A stretch of DNA of 64,000 nucleotides from Kribbella sp. NBC_01245 (lineage in GTDB: Bacteria > Actinomycetota > Actinomycetes > Propionibacteriales > Kribbellaceae): positions 7,006,001-7,070,000 of the forward strand of contig NZ_CP108487.1 of the NCBI RefSeq assembly GCF_036226525.1, given 5' to 3'. The notes beneath the pieces were generated by a model, which was not told the DNA's origin, searched no databases, and saw only the letters and a list, made by a program, of their open reading frames with translations. Positions 1 to 8,585 of this stretch are shown piece by piece. The stretch's first letter is position 1. Each line of letters starts with the position of its first letter. The position numbers and the translations under genes are program-made.

Positions 1-423
1 CTGGAGAAGCAGTTCAGCCTGTACTACAAGGAGGCCTCGCGGCGTCCTGGTAAGACCGGTGACAACCTGCTGATCATCCTCGAGTCCCGCCTCGACAACG
101 TCGTGTACCGCGCCGGTCTGGCCCGTACCCGTCGTCAGGCGCGTCAGCTCGTCGTGCACGGTCACTTCACCGTGAACGGCATCAAGGTGAACATCCCGTC
201 GTACCGCGTCGCCGCGCACGACGTGATCGACGTCCGGCCGAAGTCGGTCGAGATGACCCCGTTCATCATCGCCAGGGAGACCCACTCGGAGCGAGTGGTG
301 CCCGCTTGGCTGGAGGCGCTGCCCGAGCGGCTGCGCATCCTGGTGCACCAGCTGCCCACCCGGGCGCAGATCGACACTCAGGTCGCAGAGCACCTGATCG
401 TCGAGCTCTACTCGAAGAACTAG
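1..423 (+). CDS. rpsD: 30S ribosomal protein S4, C-terminal part
   Basis: The frame is open from base 1 and gives the last 140 residues of ribosomal protein S4, a primary 16S rRNA binder that nucleates assembly of the small subunit. S4 is usually about 200-210 residues, so some 65 N-terminal residues lie outside the window. The S4 RNA-binding domain is recognisable in RLDNVVYRAGLARTRRQARQ and in the VHGHFTVNG turn that follows. It ends ELYSKN. It precedes rpoA, the usual end of the actinobacterial alpha operon; a strong hairpin lies in the gap. Confidence 0.97.
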   Translation: MEKQFSLYYKEASRRPGKTGDNLLIILESRLDNVVYRAGLARTRRQARQLVVHGHFTVNGIKVNIPSYRVAAHDVIDVRPKSVEMTPFIIARETHSERVVPAWLEALPERLRILVHQLPTRAQIDTQVAEHLIVELYSKN

Positions 424-429
424 CAGTGT

Positions 430-459
430 TCCGGCCTGGGCCAGGTGGCCCAGGCCGGA
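430..459. terminator. Hairpin between rpsD and rpoA
   Basis: A perfect 13-bp stem (arms 430-442 and 447-459, loop AGGT) starts 7 bases after the rpsD stop. No T-run follows, so it may attenuate or mark a processing site rather than stop transcription fully; rpoA lies 67 bases downstream. Confidence 0.6.
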
Positions 460-525
460 TCTTCGAGGGAAATACCGTTCGCGGCCTCAAATAGTGGTCG
501 TCGCGAGACAGAAGGAAGTCCTGAA

Positions 526-1551
526 GTGCTTATTGCCCAGCGCCCCACACTGACCGAAGAGGTCGTCGACGAGCACCGCTCGCGGTTCGTGATCGAGCCG
601 CTCGAGCCCGGTTTCGGCTACACCCTCGGCAACTCCATTCGCCGTACGTTGCTGTCCTCCATCCCGGGCGCGGCCGTCACCAGCATCAAGGTCGACGGTG
701 TGCTGCACGAGTTCTCCACCGTCGCCGGTGTGAAGGAAGACGCGACGCAGCTGATCCTGAACCTGAAGGACCTGGTCGTCTCCTCCGAGCACGACGAGCC
801 CGTCACCATGTACCTGCGCAAGCAGGGCCCCGGTGACGTCACCGCCGCGGACATCGCGCCGCCGGCCGGTGTCGAGGTGCACAACCCGGACCTGAAGATC
901 GCCACCCTGAACGAGAAGGGCCGGCTCGAGATGGAGCTGGTCGTCGAGCGTGGCCGTGGCTACGTGTCCGCCGTGCAGAACAAGTCGGCGGACGCCGAGA
1001 TCGGCCGCATGCCGGTCGACTCGATCTACTCGCCGGTCCTCAAGGTGACCTACAAGGTCGAGGCCACTCGGGTTGAGCAGCGCACCGACTTCGACCGTCT
1101 CGTCGTGGACGTCGAGACCAAGCCGTCGATGCTGCCGCGCGACGCCGTCGCCTCCGCCGGTAAGACCCTGGTCGAGCTGTTCGGTCTGGCCCGCGAGCTG
1201 AACGTCGAGGCCGAGGGCATCGACATCGGCCCGTCGCCGGTCGACGAGCAGATGGCGGCCGACCTGGCCCTGCCGGTCGAGGACCTGCAGCTGACCGTCC
1301 GGTCGTACAACTGCCTCAAGCGTGAGGGCATCCACACCGTGGGTGAACTGATCTCGCGCAGCGAGCAGGACCTGCTGGACATCCGGAACTTCGGCTCCAA
1401 GTCGATCGACGAGGTCAAGCTGAAGCTGGCCGAGATGGGCCTGTCGCTGAAGGACTCGCCCCCCGGGTTCGACCTGCGCGCCGCAGCTGAGGCGTACGGC
1501 GAGGACAGCGAGGACGAGGACGAGAGCTTCGCCGAGACCGAGCAGTACTGA
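526..1551 (+). CDS. rpoA: DNA-directed RNA polymerase subunit alpha
   Basis: 341 residues, normal length for an actinobacterial alpha subunit. The N-terminal domain (about 1-230) dimerises and seats beta and beta-prime; FVIEPLEPGFGYTLGNSIRR is the characteristic opening. After a linker, the C-terminal domain (about 250-310) contains YNCLKREGIHTVGEL and LDIRNFGSKSIDEVK, the helix-hairpin-helix that binds UP elements and activators. An acidic tail (GEDSEDEDESF) ends the protein. The frame is open further upstream, but GTG at 526 is preferred: it gives the conserved MLIAQRPTL start and has GAAGGAAG just upstream. Confidence 0.98.
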   Translation: MLIAQRPTLTEEVVDEHRSRFVIEPLEPGFGYTLGNSIRRTLLSSIPGAAVTSIKVDGVLHEFSTVAGVKEDATQLILNLKDLVVSSEHDEPVTMYLRKQGPGDVTAADIAPPAGVEVHNPDLKIATLNEKGRLEMELVVERGRGYVSAVQNKSADAEIGRMPVDSIYSPVLKVTYKVEATRVEQRTDFDRLVVDVETKPSMLPRDAVASAGKTLVELFGLARELNVEAEGIDIGPSPVDEQMAADLALPVEDLQLTVRSYNCLKREGIHTVGELISRSEQDLLDIRNFGSKSIDEVKLKLAEMGLSLKDSPPGFDLRAAAEAYGEDSEDEDESFAETEQY

Positions 1552-1607
1552 GCCGATCCGTTGCGGGTCGTTCGACCGGCAGCATCAAACATCTTCTGGA
1601 GTAAGAA

Positions 1608-2306
1608 ATGCCTACCCCCACAAAGGGCACCCGTCTCGGTGGCAGCCCGGCGCACCAGCGGCTGATCCTCAGCAACCTGGCGACGTCGCTGTTCGAGCAC
1701 GGTGCGATCACCACCACGCAGACCAAGGCCAAGCGCCTCCAGCCGCTGGCTGAGGACCTGATCAGCAAGGCCAAGCGTGGCGACCTGAACTCGCGCCGCC
1801 AGGTGATGAAGCGGATCCGCAACAAGACGGTCGTGCACGTCCTGTTCACGGAGATCGGTGAGCGCTTCGCCGACCGTCCGGGTGGTTACACCCGGATCAT
1901 CAAGCTCGGCCCCCGCAAGGGCGACAACGCCCCCATGGTCCGGATCGAGCTGGTCGAGTCGATGGCGGACGCCGCCGCGGCGAAGGCCGACGCGAAGCCC
2001 GCCAAGAAGGCCGCCGCCAAGAAGGCTCCGGCCAAGAAGGCCGCTGCTGACAAGGCTGAGGTCGTCGAGACCGCTGAGACCGCCGACGCCGCCGTCGAGA
2101 AGTACGGCGACGACGCGCACGCCCCGCTCGAGGATGGTTCGGCGCCCGAGGGCTTCGACATCAAGGGCAACGAGGACTCGATGAAGTACCACGCGCCGGA
2201 TGGCCAGTGGTACGAGCAGACCAAGGCCGAGGTGTGGTTCCGCACCGAGGACGCCGCCAAGGCTGCTGGTTTCACGAAGGCCGGTGCCTCGTCCGACGAC
2301 GAGTGA
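1608..2306 (+). CDS. rplQ: 50S ribosomal protein L17 with long C-terminal extension
   Basis: Residues 1-120 are ribosomal protein L17 (MPTPTKGTRLGGSPAHQRLI, then HGAITTTQTKAKRLQPLAE), a large-subunit protein near the exit tunnel. At 232 residues it is almost twice the usual size. An Ala/Lys-rich linker with repeated AKK units spans about 125-150. It is followed by an acidic stretch and a compact module of about 45 residues (FDIKGNEDSMKYHAPDGQWY, then TKAEVWFRTEDAAKAAGF). That module resembles the short domain that NCBI calls the sunset domain, from memory and unverified. It follows rpoA by 56 bases, as in most bacteria, and a strong terminator follows. Confidence 0.96.
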   Translation: MPTPTKGTRLGGSPAHQRLILSNLATSLFEHGAITTTQTKAKRLQPLAEDLISKAKRGDLNSRRQVMKRIRNKTVVHVLFTEIGERFADRPGGYTRIIKLGPRKGDNAPMVRIELVESMADAAAAKADAKPAKKAAAKKAPAKKAAADKAEVVETAETADAAVEKYGDDAHAPLEDGSAPEGFDIKGNEDSMKYHAPDGQWYEQTKAEVWFRTEDAAKAAGFTKAGASSDDE

Positions 2307-2322
2307 CCTGAAGTTCCACCTG

Positions 2323-2353
2323 ACAACGCCCCCTCCTGGTGAGGGGGCGTTGT
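2323..2353 (+). terminator. Terminator after rplQ
   Basis: A perfect 13-bp stem (2323-2335 with 2341-2353, loop CTGGT), 16 bases after the rplQ stop. It lacks a clear T-run, which is common in actinobacteria. It probably ends the ribosomal operon. Confidence 0.75.
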
Positions 2354-2391
2354 CGCGTCCTGTCACTGTCACGGCCGTGTAGCGTGCTCCT

Positions 2392-3201
2392 GTGCGCTGG
2401 CGGATCGACTTGAGGTACGACGGGACCGGATTCCACGGTTGGGCCCGTCAGGGGCCGCTCAGGACCGTTCAGGGGGTGCTGGAGGATTCGCTCCGCACCA
2501 TTCTGCGAGTTCCGGACGCTCCGGCCGTCACTTGTGCCGGGCGGACCGATACCGGCGTCCACGCTCGCGGTCAGGTCGTGCACGTCGATCTGGAGACCGA
2601 GATGCCCGGGCGTGAGCTGCAGCGGCGGCTCAACGGTGTGCTGCCGCCCGATGTCGCGGTCACCTCGGTCGCGCCGGCCCCGGCCGGGTTCGACGCCCGC
2701 TTCTCGGCGCTGGCCCGCCGGTACGTGTACCGGATCTGCGACGACCAGGGCCTTTGGGATCCGCTGACGCGCCACGTGATGCTGCGAGTGCCGCGCCCGC
2801 TGGACATCGACCGGATGAACGAGGCGGCCGGCAAACTCCTCGGCGAGCACGACTTCGCCGCGTTCTGCCGGCGCCGCGAGGGCGCGAGCACGGTCCGGGC
2901 CCTGCTGGAGTTCCACTGGCGGCGGACCGACGCAGGCGCGGTCGAGGGTACGGTCATCGCCGACGCGTTCTGCCATTCGATGGTCCGCGCGCTGGTCGGC
3001 TCGATGATCCCGGTCGGGGATGGTCGCCGCGAGCCGGACTGGCCGGCCGCCGTACTGGCTTCCCGGGCGCGCGACTCGGCCGTGACGGTGGTCGCCGCGG
3101 CCGGGCTGACCCTGGAGGAAGTGATGTATCCCGCGGACGCCGATCTGGCCGCGCGGGCGGTCGAGGCCCGTCAGGTGCGGGGAGAGGTTCACCATGGCTG
3201 A
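2392..3201 (+). CDS. truA: tRNA pseudouridine(38-40) synthase TruA
   Basis: 269 residues. TruA converts uridines 38-40 of the tRNA anticodon arm to pseudouridine. The opening RIDLRYDGTGFHGWARQ and the catalytic-Asp motif CAGRTDTGVHARGQVVH are diagnostic; RRYVYRI and the later DAFCHSMVRALVGSM also match the family. The GTG start at 2392 gives the canonical N-terminus. The stop overlaps the following methyltransferase start by 8 bases, so the two are probably co-translated. Confidence 0.96.
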   Translation: MRWRIDLRYDGTGFHGWARQGPLRTVQGVLEDSLRTILRVPDAPAVTCAGRTDTGVHARGQVVHVDLETEMPGRELQRRLNGVLPPDVAVTSVAPAPAGFDARFSALARRYVYRICDDQGLWDPLTRHVMLRVPRPLDIDRMNEAAGKLLGEHDFAAFCRRREGASTVRALLEFHWRRTDAGAVEGTVIADAFCHSMVRALVGSMIPVGDGRREPDWPAAVLASRARDSAVTVVAAAGLTLEEVMYPADADLAARAVEARQVRGEVHHG

Positions 3202-3790
3202 CCAGTACTTCTCGGCAGACCCGACGTCCGCCGACGTACGGCGTACCGTGCGGGCGCGGATCTGGGAGCGCGAGTACGAGTTCAGTACGTCGGCCGGCGT
3301 CTTCTCGCGCGACCGCCTCGACCTCGGTACGTCGGTGCTCCTGCGCGAGGTGGAGCCGGACTGCGAAGGCGGCACGCTGCTCGACCTCGGCTGCGGGTAC
3401 GGACCGATCGCCTGCGCCCTGGCCACCGAGGTGGACGCGGCCGACGTATGGGCCGTCGACGTCAACAGCCGGGCCCTCGAGCTGACCGCGGCCAACGCGA
3501 AGGCGCTCGGCGTCGACGTCCGGGTGGCGTTGCCGGACGACGTACCGGCGGAGGTGTCGTTCGACCGGATCTGGTCCAACCCGGCCATCCGGATCGGCAA
3601 ACCCGAACTGCACAAGATGCTGCTGCGCTGGCTGCCCCGGCTGAAACCCGATGGCGTGGCCTGGCTGGTGGTCGGCAAGAACCTCGGCGCCGACTCCCTG
3701 CAGCGCTGGCTCACCGACCAGGGCTTTCCCGCCACCCGGCACGCGAGCGCGAAGGGCTTCCGCGTACTTCGCGTAACTCGCGGCGTTTAG
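3194..3790 (+). CDS. Class I SAM-dependent methyltransferase, RsmC-like
   Basis: 198 residues. The fold is the small MTS/RsmC type: SAM-binding motif I is LLDLGCGYGPIACALA (about residues 61-76), followed by an acidic ribose-binding position (VWAVDVNSRAL). The catalytic-loop motif, normally NPP[IF]R, reads SNPAIRIGK, so one Pro is Ala. The family methylates 16S rRNA guanines, and the overlap with truA fits an RNA-modification role. Which base it modifies cannot be read from sequence. Confidence 0.85.
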   Translation: MADQYFSADPTSADVRRTVRARIWEREYEFSTSAGVFSRDRLDLGTSVLLREVEPDCEGGTLLDLGCGYGPIACALATEVDAADVWAVDVNSRALELTAANAKALGVDVRVALPDDVPAEVSFDRIWSNPAIRIGKPELHKMLLRWLPRLKPDGVAWLVVGKNLGADSLQRWLTDQGFPATRHASAKGFRVLRVTRGV

Positions 3791-3827
3791 CTGCAACGAA
3801 TCAGGGGGCGATCGCCGTCCTCAGGGT

Positions 3828-4370
3828 ATGGAGGCAGCCGTGGCGGTACCCCAGGCCAGGTCATCATCATCGGAGTCGCTGTTCTTCGAGACATGGGTCA
3901 AGACGCACGGTGACGCCCTGATGCGCTTCGCCTACGTGCTGACCGGTGACGCGAATCTGGCCGAGGACGCCGTACAGGACGCCCTGACGACCGCCTGCGC
4001 CAAATGGAAGAAGGTGAGTGCCGCCGACGACCCCGCGGCGTACGTGCGGCGGATGATCGTCAACGCGCACATCTCCTGGTGGCGCAAGTTCAGGCGCCGG
4101 GAAGTGCCCGAGGCGGAGCCCGCCGGGACAGCGGCCATGACCGGTGACGGGGCCGGCGATCGGGCCGAGGCGGATGCCGTCTGGGCGTTGTGCGCGACGT
4201 TGCCGCCGAGACAGCGTGCGGCCGTGGTGCTCCGGTTCTACGAGGAGCTGTCGTACGCCGAGATCGCCGTACTGCTGAACTGCGCCGAAGCGACCGCCCG
4301 GTCCAGCGTGCATCGTGCGCTGGCCAGCCTGAAGACCACTCTGAGCAAGGAAGGAGCCGGCGATGCCTGA
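3828..4370 (+). CDS. ECF RNA polymerase sigma factor, SigE-like family
   Basis: 180 residues, with sigma region 2 (ETWVKTHGDALMRFAYVLTG, then AEDAVQDALTTACAKW) and region 4 (LPPRQRAAVVLRFYEELSYA, then EIAVLLNCAEATARSSVHRA) and no region 1 or 3, as in ECF factors. RFAYVLTGD and the region 4 wording resemble the actinobacterial SigE family. Its stop overlaps the next gene by 8 bases, and that product is a one-pass membrane protein, so a sigma/anti-sigma pair responding to an envelope signal is the likely arrangement. No promoter with an autoregulatory motif was recognised in the 37-base gap upstream. Confidence 0.9.
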   Translation: MEAAVAVPQARSSSSESLFFETWVKTHGDALMRFAYVLTGDANLAEDAVQDALTTACAKWKKVSAADDPAAYVRRMIVNAHISWWRKFRRREVPEAEPAGTAAMTGDGAGDRAEADAVWALCATLPPRQRAAVVLRFYEELSYAEIAVLLNCAEATARSSVHRALASLKTTLSKEGAGDA

Positions 4371-5151
4371 CTTCGATCAGCAGGACGACGAGCTCGGCCG
4401 TCAGGTGGCGGACGCCCTCCGGCAGAAGGCGGGCGGCGCACCGAGCGCCAGCCATCTCGCCAGCGTGGCGCGGGCCCGGATCCACCGTCGCCGCCAGACG
4501 ATGCTCATCGGTGGTGCCGCGGTCGTGGTCGCGCTGGCGATCGGTGGCGTCTGGCAGGTCGCTACACCGGGCATGAACGCGTCTGAGACAAGTGCGGGTT
4601 CGGCCGACAGCAACGCCGACCAGGGCACAGGTAAGGCGCCGAACACACCGAACACACCGAGCACTGAGGGCAGGGTGGGCGGCTGCGAGCCGTTCCACGC
4701 GATCGCTTCGGCTACGAGCATCACCGCGATCCCTGTCGCCGTAGGCCTCGACCTGAATACTCCGGTGACTGGTCTGACCGTCTGCCGCTACCGGGTGATC
4801 GAGCCGAACGTGCGGCTCAAGACGGCTCTACTCGGCTCAGCCGTTCTAGGCCCGCAGCAGGCGCAAGAGGTCGTCGACGCGATCAAGCCGCTCCGTGAGA
4901 GGAACCCGGAACTACCTGTCTTCAAGCGGTGCGCCCCGGAGAATGCCACGGGCAAGCAGGTGATCGTGTTGCGGTTCGACACGGCCAAGGGCGTCAGGGA
5001 GATCTGGGTCGCCTACGACGGCTGCGCGACGCCAGGGTTCTTCACCGGCAAGAAGACGTATGGCCTGTACGCAGCGCCGCTGAATCTCTTCGCCATCGGC
5101 TCAGCCCGTCCTGACCGCGGCACGTTCCTAGAGGCACTACCGGGCTGGTAG
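4363..5151 (+). CDS. Single-pass membrane protein, possible anti-sigma partner
   Basis: 262 residues. A cytoplasmic segment of about 48 residues (DDELGRQVADALRQKAGG) is followed by a membrane helix (MLIGGAAVVVALAIGGVW, about 47-64). A low-complexity stretch containing TPNTPNTPSTE leads to an extracellular domain of about 180 residues with two or more Cys. The position, overlapping an ECF sigma gene, and the topology fit an anti-sigma factor. No zinc-binding HxxxCxxC motif is visible in the short N-terminal part, so the assignment rests on context. The extracellular domain is not recognised. Confidence 0.6.
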   Translation: MPDFDQQDDELGRQVADALRQKAGGAPSASHLASVARARIHRRRQTMLIGGAAVVVALAIGGVWQVATPGMNASETSAGSADSNADQGTGKAPNTPNTPSTEGRVGGCEPFHAIASATSITAIPVAVGLDLNTPVTGLTVCRYRVIEPNVRLKTALLGSAVLGPQQAQEVVDAIKPLRERNPELPVFKRCAPENATGKQVIVLRFDTAKGVREIWVAYDGCATPGFFTGKKTYGLYAAPLNLFAIGSARPDRGTFLEALPGW

Positions 5152-5157
5152 CCCTCG

Positions 5158-6270
5158 TCAGTCGACCGACCGGCCGCCCTTGTCCTGCTGCGGTCCGGTC
5201 GGCCGTACGGCGTTGGGGGCCGCCTGTGGTGCTGCTGGCTTGCTGACCGCGCCAGAGGCGGGTGCTTGTCCGTCCAGAACGTTGAGCGGGGCTTTGGCCT
5301 TCTCTCGCTGCGCTGCCATCAGCTCCTGCATAGAGCGCTTCGGCTCGGTAGAGACCGGCAGTGGCGGCGGAGCTTCCAGACGCCCGGAGTTCTCGGTCAC
5401 GTAAACCGGCGGCCGATCTGGAGCCGGTGAGAGGGGTTGGCCGGGGGACTGCGTGTACTGCGCTTGTAGCCGGCCAGTGGTCGCCTTGAGGCCTTCGATC
5501 GCCTGCTGGCCGATCTGTTGCCCCTGGGCGGCCTTCTCCGTGTCCAGGTCGTATCCCCACTGCACGGCCGGCAGCTTCTCGAAGCCGCCGCGCATCTCCG
5601 GGACGAGGTGTTTCCGCAGCTCAGCGCGGTCCTCCGGGTGCAGCTGGCCGCCGAGCTGCCCGTCGATGACGAGGTCGGCCGCGGCGTTCCAGCGTTCCGA
5701 TCGTGGCGTGTTGAGTAGATGATCGCGAACCTGGTCGGGCGGCATTCCGCTGGCCTCGGACAGTCCGCGCGTCAGCTCGTTGGTGGCCGCGGTGTAGGTG
5801 GGATAGCTGTCGACGGTGTGCTGCGAAACGATCGACGGCACCTGCCGGTCCATCCCGATGTCGGTGAGGACACCGTCGACGTTGGCCAGCGTCCAGGCCT
5901 CGGTCAGGCCCTCGTCGAGCGCGACCTCGCCGACCTCGGCATCCGAGGCGCCATCGCCGTACTCGCTGCTGAGGTGGATCGCCTCGTGCGCGACCGCCGC
6001 GACCGCCGCCCGGAGCGGGAAGGCCTCGTAGCGCCCCGCGGTCGCGGCATTCTGCAACGGCCGGATGACGTCGTCCACGCCGCCGGCGAGCGAGTGGTCC
6101 GGACGGGCCGTGGCCATGGCCGCGTACGACGGCTCCTCGTAGAGCCGGCCGTTCCAGCTCGTCGGCCGGCCGGTGCGTTGTGCGACCGCGTGCACGATGC
6201 GCTGGACCCACTCGTGGGCCGGGTGCCCGGGCGGCACCTCAGGGCCGAGCGGGTGGGACAGGTCGGCCAT
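5158..6270 (-). CDS. Putative HExxH zinc metallopeptidase-like protein
   Basis: 370 residues, family not recognised. Residues 95-99 read HEAIH and are followed about 20 residues later by LDEGLTEAW. An HExxH helix plus a downstream glutamate is the zinc-site layout of gluzincin peptidases, so a metallopeptidase fold is plausible for the first 230 residues. The C-terminal 140 residues are Pro/Ala/Gln-rich and look disordered. There is no signal peptide or membrane segment, so it should be cytoplasmic or exported by another route. It converges with the membrane-protein gene (6-base gap) and diverges from the ABC-F gene. Confidence 0.5.
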   Translation of the reverse strand: MADLSHPLGPEVPPGHPAHEWVQRIVHAVAQRTGRPTSWNGRLYEEPSYAAMATARPDHSLAGGVDDVIRPLQNAATAGRYEAFPLRAAVAAVAHEAIHLSSEYGDGASDAEVGEVALDEGLTEAWTLANVDGVLTDIGMDRQVPSIVSQHTVDSYPTYTAATNELTRGLSEASGMPPDQVRDHLLNTPRSERWNAAADLVIDGQLGGQLHPEDRAELRKHLVPEMRGGFEKLPAVQWGYDLDTEKAAQGQQIGQQAIEGLKATTGRLQAQYTQSPGQPLSPAPDRPPVYVTENSGRLEAPPPLPVSTEPKRSMQELMAAQREKAKAPLNVLDGQAPASGAVSKPAAPQAAPNAVRPTGPQQDKGGRSVD

Positions 6271-6344
6271 CGGCGCTCCTTGGGTCGGCGGCCGCGATGA
6301 TAACCGGTCGCGGGGGCGCCGGGCGGGCGGTCAGACTAGGGGGC

Positions 6345-8027
6345 ATGGGTCACGTGGATATCGCAGGTGTCGGGTTCGAGCTCCCGGATGGACGGGTGCT
6401 GCTGGACGACATCACCTTCCGGGTCGGCGATGGCGCGAAGGTCGCTTTGGTGGGCGCCAACGGGTCTGGGAAGACGACGCTGGTCAGGATCATCGCCGAC
6501 GACCTCAAAGCGCACAGCGGAAGCATCAGCCGGTCCGGCGGGCTCGGCGTGATGCGGCAGTTCGTGGGCTCTGTGCGCGACTCCAGCACCGTGCGGGATC
6601 TCCTGCTCAGCGTGGCGCCTCCCGCCGTTCGCGAGGCCGCGGCCAAGCTGGACCTGGCAGAGCTGGCCATGATGGAGAGCGACGACGAGAAGACCCAGCT
6701 CCGCTATGCCCAGGCCATCTCCGATTGGGGCGAGGCCGGCGGGTACGACGCGGAGGTGCTCTGGGACGTCTGTGCGACGGCCGCACTGGGTATTCCGTTC
6801 GACCAGTGCCAGTGGCGTGAGGTGAAGACGCTGTCGGGTGGCGAGCAGAAACGCCTTGTCCTAGAGGCTTTGCTGCGTGGCCCGGACCAGGTGCTGCTGC
6901 TCGACGAGCCCGACAACTACCTCGACGTACCGGGTAAGCGGTGGCTCGAGGACCAGCTCAACGCCACCCAGAAGACCGTGCTCTACATCAGCCATGACCG
7001 CGAGCTGTTGGCCAACACCGCGACCCGGATCGTCACGATCGAGCTCGGTGCCGCCGGCAACACCGCCTGGGTTCACGGCGGCGGCTTCCGGACGTACCAC
7101 GCAGCCCGCGAGCACCGCTTCGAGCGGTTCGAGGAACTACGTCGTCGCTGGGACGAGGAGCACGCCAAGCTGAAGCAGCTTGTCCTTATGTACAAGGTGA
7201 AAGCCGCCTACAATGACGGTCTTGCCTCCCGCTATCGCGCGGCCCAGACCCGGCTCCGGAAGTTCGAGGAGGCCGGGCCACCCGAGGCGATTCCGCGCGA
7301 GCAGAAGGTCAGCATGCGCCTCACGGGCGGCCGGACCGGCAAGCGCGCCGTCGTCTGCACAAGCCTCGAACTGACCGGCTTGATGAACCCGTTCGACCTC
7401 GAGGTCTGGTACGGCGAACGCGTGGCCGTCCTCGGTTCCAACGGCTCGGGTAAGTCGCACTTCCTGCGTCTATTGGCCAATGGCGGCAGCGATCCCGACA
7501 TCGAGCACCAGCCGGTGGGGGAGGTCGAGATCCCGCCAGTGGCTCACACCGGGGGTGCCAAGCTGGGTGCGCGCGTGCGGCCCGGGTGGTTCGCCCAGAC
7601 GCACGAGCATCCGGAGCTGATGGGCAAGACGCTGCTGGAGATCCTGCACCGAGGTGACGACCATCGCGAGGGCATGGGCCGCGAACTGGCCTCCCGCAAA
7701 CTCGACCGCTACGAGCTCGCGCACGCGTCGGAGCAGACCTTCGAAAGCCTTTCCGGCGGCCAGCAGGCCCGTTTCCAGATCCTCCTGCTGGAGCTGTCCG
7801 GAGCGACCCTGCTCCTGCTCGACGAGCCGACCGACAACCTGGACGTCGAATCCGCCGAGGCGCTGGAGGAAGGCCTCGACGCCTTCGACGGCACGGTCCT
7901 GGCGGTCACCCACGACCGCTGGTTCTCGCGCGGCTTCGACCGTTTCCTCGTCTTCGGCTCCGACGGCACCGTCTACGAATCCCCCGACCCGGTCTGGGAC
8001 GAAACCCGCGTCGTCCGCCCCCGCTAG
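6345..8027 (+). CDS. ABC-F family ATPase
   Basis: 560 residues with two ABC ATPase domains and no membrane segments. Domain 1 has Walker A GANGSGKTT, signature LSGGEQKRL and Walker B VLLLDEPDNYLD. Domain 2 has GSNGSGKSH, LSGGQQARF and LLLLDEPTDNLD. The domains are separated by a charged linker (about 255-315) typical of ABC-F proteins, which act on the ribosome as translation factors or drug-protection factors. Start ATG 6345 gives MGHVDIAGVGFELPDG; the frame is open upstream, but that would run into the divergent gene. Its TAG stop shares the palindromic CTAG with the stop of the convergent TetR gene. Confidence 0.92.
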   Translation: MGHVDIAGVGFELPDGRVLLDDITFRVGDGAKVALVGANGSGKTTLVRIIADDLKAHSGSISRSGGLGVMRQFVGSVRDSSTVRDLLLSVAPPAVREAAAKLDLAELAMMESDDEKTQLRYAQAISDWGEAGGYDAEVLWDVCATAALGIPFDQCQWREVKTLSGGEQKRLVLEALLRGPDQVLLLDEPDNYLDVPGKRWLEDQLNATQKTVLYISHDRELLANTATRIVTIELGAAGNTAWVHGGGFRTYHAAREHRFERFEELRRRWDEEHAKLKQLVLMYKVKAAYNDGLASRYRAAQTRLRKFEEAGPPEAIPREQKVSMRLTGGRTGKRAVVCTSLELTGLMNPFDLEVWYGERVAVLGSNGSGKSHFLRLLANGGSDPDIEHQPVGEVEIPPVAHTGGAKLGARVRPGWFAQTHEHPELMGKTLLEILHRGDDHREGMGRELASRKLDRYELAHASEQTFESLSGGQQARFQILLLELSGATLLLLDEPTDNLDVESAEALEEGLDAFDGTVLAVTHDRWFSRGFDRFLVFGSDGTVYESPDPVWDETRVVRPR

Positions 8028-8566
8028 GGCCTGAGGGCTCGGTGGGCTAGGGCTAGTAAGGCGTCGCGGTCGGCTGGGTTGAGGTCGACGGCGATGGCGC
8101 CGCGGGAGGTGCCGACCAGTAGGGCGTAGACCTCGGCGAACCCGGCATCAGCTTGTACGGCGCCCGCGGCCTGCGCGCGTGTGAGCAGTTCGGCGAAGGC
8201 CTCGCGCAACGCGGCGCCGGCGGCCTTCGCCGAAGGGCCCGCGGTGGCGCCGGACTTGACCAATGCGTCCGCCACCGCGAGTTTGCCGGGGGCTTCGGTG
8301 ACCACCTGGTCGAAGAAGTCGTAGAAGGCCCGGCCGGGATCCGCCGCCTCGGCCAGGGCGCGCGCCTGTTCGGCGAGCCGCTCGAGCCGAACCGTCAGCA
8401 CCGCTTCGAGCAGATCGCGCTTGGCCGGGAAATGCCGGAACACAGTCCCGATCCCGACCCCGGCCAGTTTGGCGACGGCCTCGGTCGACGCATCGGGGTC
8501 GGTGCCGAACACCTTCTCGGCCGCGGTCAGAACGCGAGCACGGTTGTCCCGGGCATCGGCGCGCAC
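8024..8566 (-). CDS. TetR/AcrR family transcriptional regulator
   Basis: 180 residues. The N-terminal helix-turn-helix is clear: RARVLTAAEKVF followed by AKLAGVGIGTVFRHFPAKRD (about residues 9-50). The remaining helical domain should bind a ligand. The GTG start at 8566 is chosen because AAGAGG lies 8 bases upstream. It is divergent from the SnoaL-like gene, with two copies of a 16-base palindrome between them, so autoregulation and control of that gene are likely. Confidence 0.88.
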   Translation of the reverse strand: MRADARDNRARVLTAAEKVFGTDPDASTEAVAKLAGVGIGTVFRHFPAKRDLLEAVLTVRLERLAEQARALAEAADPGRAFYDFFDQVVTEAPGKLAVADALVKSGATAGPSAKAAGAALREAFAELLTRAQAAGAVQADAGFAEVYALLVGTSRGAIAVDLNPADRDALLALAHRALRP

Positions 8567-8585
8567 AACGATCACCTCTTGTAAG

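Noticed and set aside
430..459. Riboswitch or tRNA in the rpsD-rpoA gap
   Set aside because: Only a single simple hairpin is present, without cloverleaf or conserved aptamer features.
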